Source: Tetrahymena elliotti 4EA
Taxonomy: Eukaryota; Ciliophora; Oligohymenophorea; Hymenostomatida; Tetrahymenidae
Length of the DNA: 64,000 nucleotides
Assembly (NCBI GenBank): GCA_000231825.2
Contig: JH720307.1
Location: forward strand, 830,880-894,879
Direction: 5' to 3'
Part shown: in pieces, positions 62,389 to 64,000 of the stretch
Layout of the letters: each line of letters opens with the position of its first letter
Position numbering within the stretch: the stretch's first letter is position 1
Program-made: the position numbers and the translations under genes
Notes under the pieces: model-generated
The model's input: only the letters and a program-made list of their open reading frames with translations
Told to the model about the DNA's origin: nothing
The model's database searches: none

Positions 62389-63788
62389 ATGAATTCGTTA
62401 TTAGGATGGGTAGCAACTGCTGTATCTACTGGAGCAGGAGTAAAAGATGAATACAACAATAACTATTAATTCAGTTATTATGAAAATAAAATGTGTTAAA
62501 TATTTTTAAAATATACAAGTCTTATGGAGATTTAGTCAAAAAGAGAATGAGTTTAGCGATCACTGTTTGGGACAGCGTTGCTATCACTAATTTATTTGGA
62601 TTCTTTTATCTATTGGTTACATGCATAATAACTAACTCTTTCCCACTTGAATATAATTATGACATGATTTACTAAATATTCATCACATCAATTTTCAAAA
62701 TTGTGTAAAATATACAAAACTATGTAATATTACTGATATCATTTTAAACAAAATTTTAGGTCTTAAGCATGTTTTTACATGTCAGTCAATCTGTAAAATA
62801 ATATTTTTTGATTCTGTTAAAGAAAAAATGTTTTTTATTAAACAAATAAGAGCTCCCTTATCCACAAGTATTCCTTATCTTTCTTGGAATTCCTTATTTC
62901 TATTAGTTACGGGATACTTTTTTTTAGATGAAATACCCAGTTACTTGGTAGATAAGTTTTTTAGTAGAAGCAAGTTAATAAAATTCAATTTTAATATAGG
63001 GGGTGATTGGATGTATTTTAATTTTAATTGGTGCATACATTAAGTAAATGGATAGCAAAGCAAAAGATCTAAATAAAGAAAGCTATTATAGATTCAGTTT
63101 ACATGGTAAAAAATTCAAATTAAGTGGTGCATTCTTCATGGTAGTAGTCAGTTTGATTTGGTAATTATAATTCCATAACTTTAAATATAATTTATTAATA
63201 ATCTTTACAATATAAGGACTTACACAACAACAAAAGAAAAGCACATAATGATGTACTTGAATTTAGCTCCTTCATTTTTACTATTAGTCTAGAGAATCTT
63301 TATTAGTTTTCCTCTCATTTTCTTGAGATATCTTTTGTAAAAAACATTTATTAAAAAATTTTTTTAAATTATTTTCATTCATTTCATTTCAGATAAAATT
63401 ATAATAAGTTTTACCATAGTATATCAAATATTTTAAAAATATCTTAAATTTAATGATAGGTCAAAGAAATAATTTGTTGAAGCATTTTCTCAAAATTTTA
63501 ATAGTTTTAGTTATTTATCCTTAATTGAAAATGTATCTACAGGACTTCATTTTAAAGCTATGGAGTTGCTATATGTAAGCTATGTTACAGCTGCAAAGAG
63601 AGCAGGGACAATAATAATGAGTACTTTTTTGGGATACTAATATTTATAAGAAAAGCTAACAAGGTAAAATCAATTTGTATACTTATTAAGTTTGTTTGTG
63701 ACATAAAAATATTTCTTTGAATAGGGAATGCTTATTATCTAATTTTGCTATGGCTGTAGGTATAGTTTTTATTGTTTTAGGAAAATGA
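62389..63788 (+). CDS. DMT/EamA-like multispanning transporter
   Basis: Start MNSLLGWVATAVSTGAG at 62389, TGA at 63786-63788. A donor GTAAAAGATG after GAG and an acceptor at about 62518 bring SYGDLVKKRMSLAITVWDSV into frame, followed by further exons. Recognisable parts are hydrophobic segments (ITNLFGFFYLLVTCIITN; PYLSWNSLFLLVTGYFFLDE), a polar loop (ESYYRFSLHGKKFKLSGAFF), LNLAPSFLLLVQRIFISFPL, and a C-terminal repeat AAKRAGTIIMSTFLGYQYLQ then LLSNFAMAVGIVFIVLGK. The last segment has the usual order of an EamA unit (small residues, then E-x-L, then a Gly-rich final helix). The substrate is unknown; nucleotide-sugar or metabolite transport is typical. About six introns; exon limits in the middle are approximate. 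Confidence 0.6.
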
Positions 63789-64000
63789 AAAATAGATAGA
63801 TGAGCGAATGGATGTTTGACTAGCTTCAATTTTTAAATAGGAAATCAATTTATTTAATACATTTTTTAAATGTTTAGAAATTTAGAAAAAAAGTGAATTT
63901 GTATCTAGATTTTTTGTTTATTAATTATTAAAAATTGCTTAGACTGATAAAATAAATAAATATGTAACCGAGAACCAAATATTCAATTATTTATTTTTTC
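63789..64000. other. 3' flanking sequence
   Basis: Short A+T-rich end of the window after the transporter gene. Nothing is seen in it. Confidence 0.5.

Noticed and set aside
1..64000. tRNA, rRNA, CRISPR array or transposon
   Set aside because: I looked for G+C-rich cloverleaf-like stretches, regularly spaced repeats and transposase motifs and saw none; a tRNAscan and repeat search would be decisive.

Overview
The window looks like a stretch of the macronuclear genome of a ciliate, most likely Tetrahymena. The base composition is extremely A+T rich, introns are short and A+T rich (roughly 40-200 bp, GT..AG), and almost every gene is broken by TAA and TAG when read with the standard code but opens completely when TAA and TAG are read as glutamine and TGA is the only stop. 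The histone H2A gene near 60.5 kb proves the recoding: the invariant Gln of the RAGLQFPVGR motif is encoded by TAA. For this reason genes were rebuilt here by reading the DNA with TGA as sole stop and joining exons where frame and splice sites agreed. Frame arithmetic (exon sums divisible by three) was checked for many of them.

Layout. 0-5 kb: the tail of an unknown + strand gene, then a minus-strand SOS1/NHX7-type Na+/H+ antiporter with a cyclic-nucleotide-binding-like domain. 5.7-6.9 kb: a + strand histidine phosphatase. 8-10.9 kb: a minus-strand PP2C phosphatase with a very long Q/N-rich leader. 11.6-12.3 kb: a small spliced unknown gene. 13.3-16.5 kb: a 1059-aa coiled-coil protein. 17.8-23.1 kb: an intronless 1762-aa membrane protein that looks like a decayed sensor histidine kinase. 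23.9-25.3 kb: the GTPase DRG1. 25.9-28.2 kb: the ciliary nexin-dynein regulatory complex subunit DRC3. 28.7-31.8 kb: a 1038-aa TPR-like protein. 33.4-36.5 kb: two neighbouring RING/TRAF-type zinc-finger paralogues. 37.2-40.6 kb: the TFIIH helicase XPD. 41.2-42.7 and 45.2-46.7 kb: two unknown basic, Q-rich proteins. 43.2-44.9 kb: the ER glucosyltransferase ALG10. 47.6-50.8 kb: a long coiled-coil protein with a possible VHS/GAT-like N-terminus. 50.9-52.4 kb: an LRR protein. 53.8-56.0 kb: a membrane-anchored metallophosphatase-like protein with damaged metal sites. 56.6-59.7 kb: another coiled-coil protein. 60.5 kb: histone H2A (form without an SQ tail). 62.4-63.8 kb: a DMT/EamA-like transporter.

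There are no operons, CRISPR arrays, rRNA genes or recognisable tRNAs or transposons. Genes are separate units in both orientations, separated by 0.1-1.6 kb of A+T-rich spacer. Housekeeping genes (XPD, DRG1, ALG10, H2A) sit among cilium-related (DRC3, coiled-coil) and lineage-specific low-complexity proteins. The most unusual items are the kinase-like giant protein, the ligand-poor metallophosphatase, the SOS1-type antiporter, the RING/TRAF pair of unequal length, and small relic-like ORFs resembling GINS Sld5 and the RIH region of IP3 receptors. All family assignments come from recalled motifs, not from database searches.
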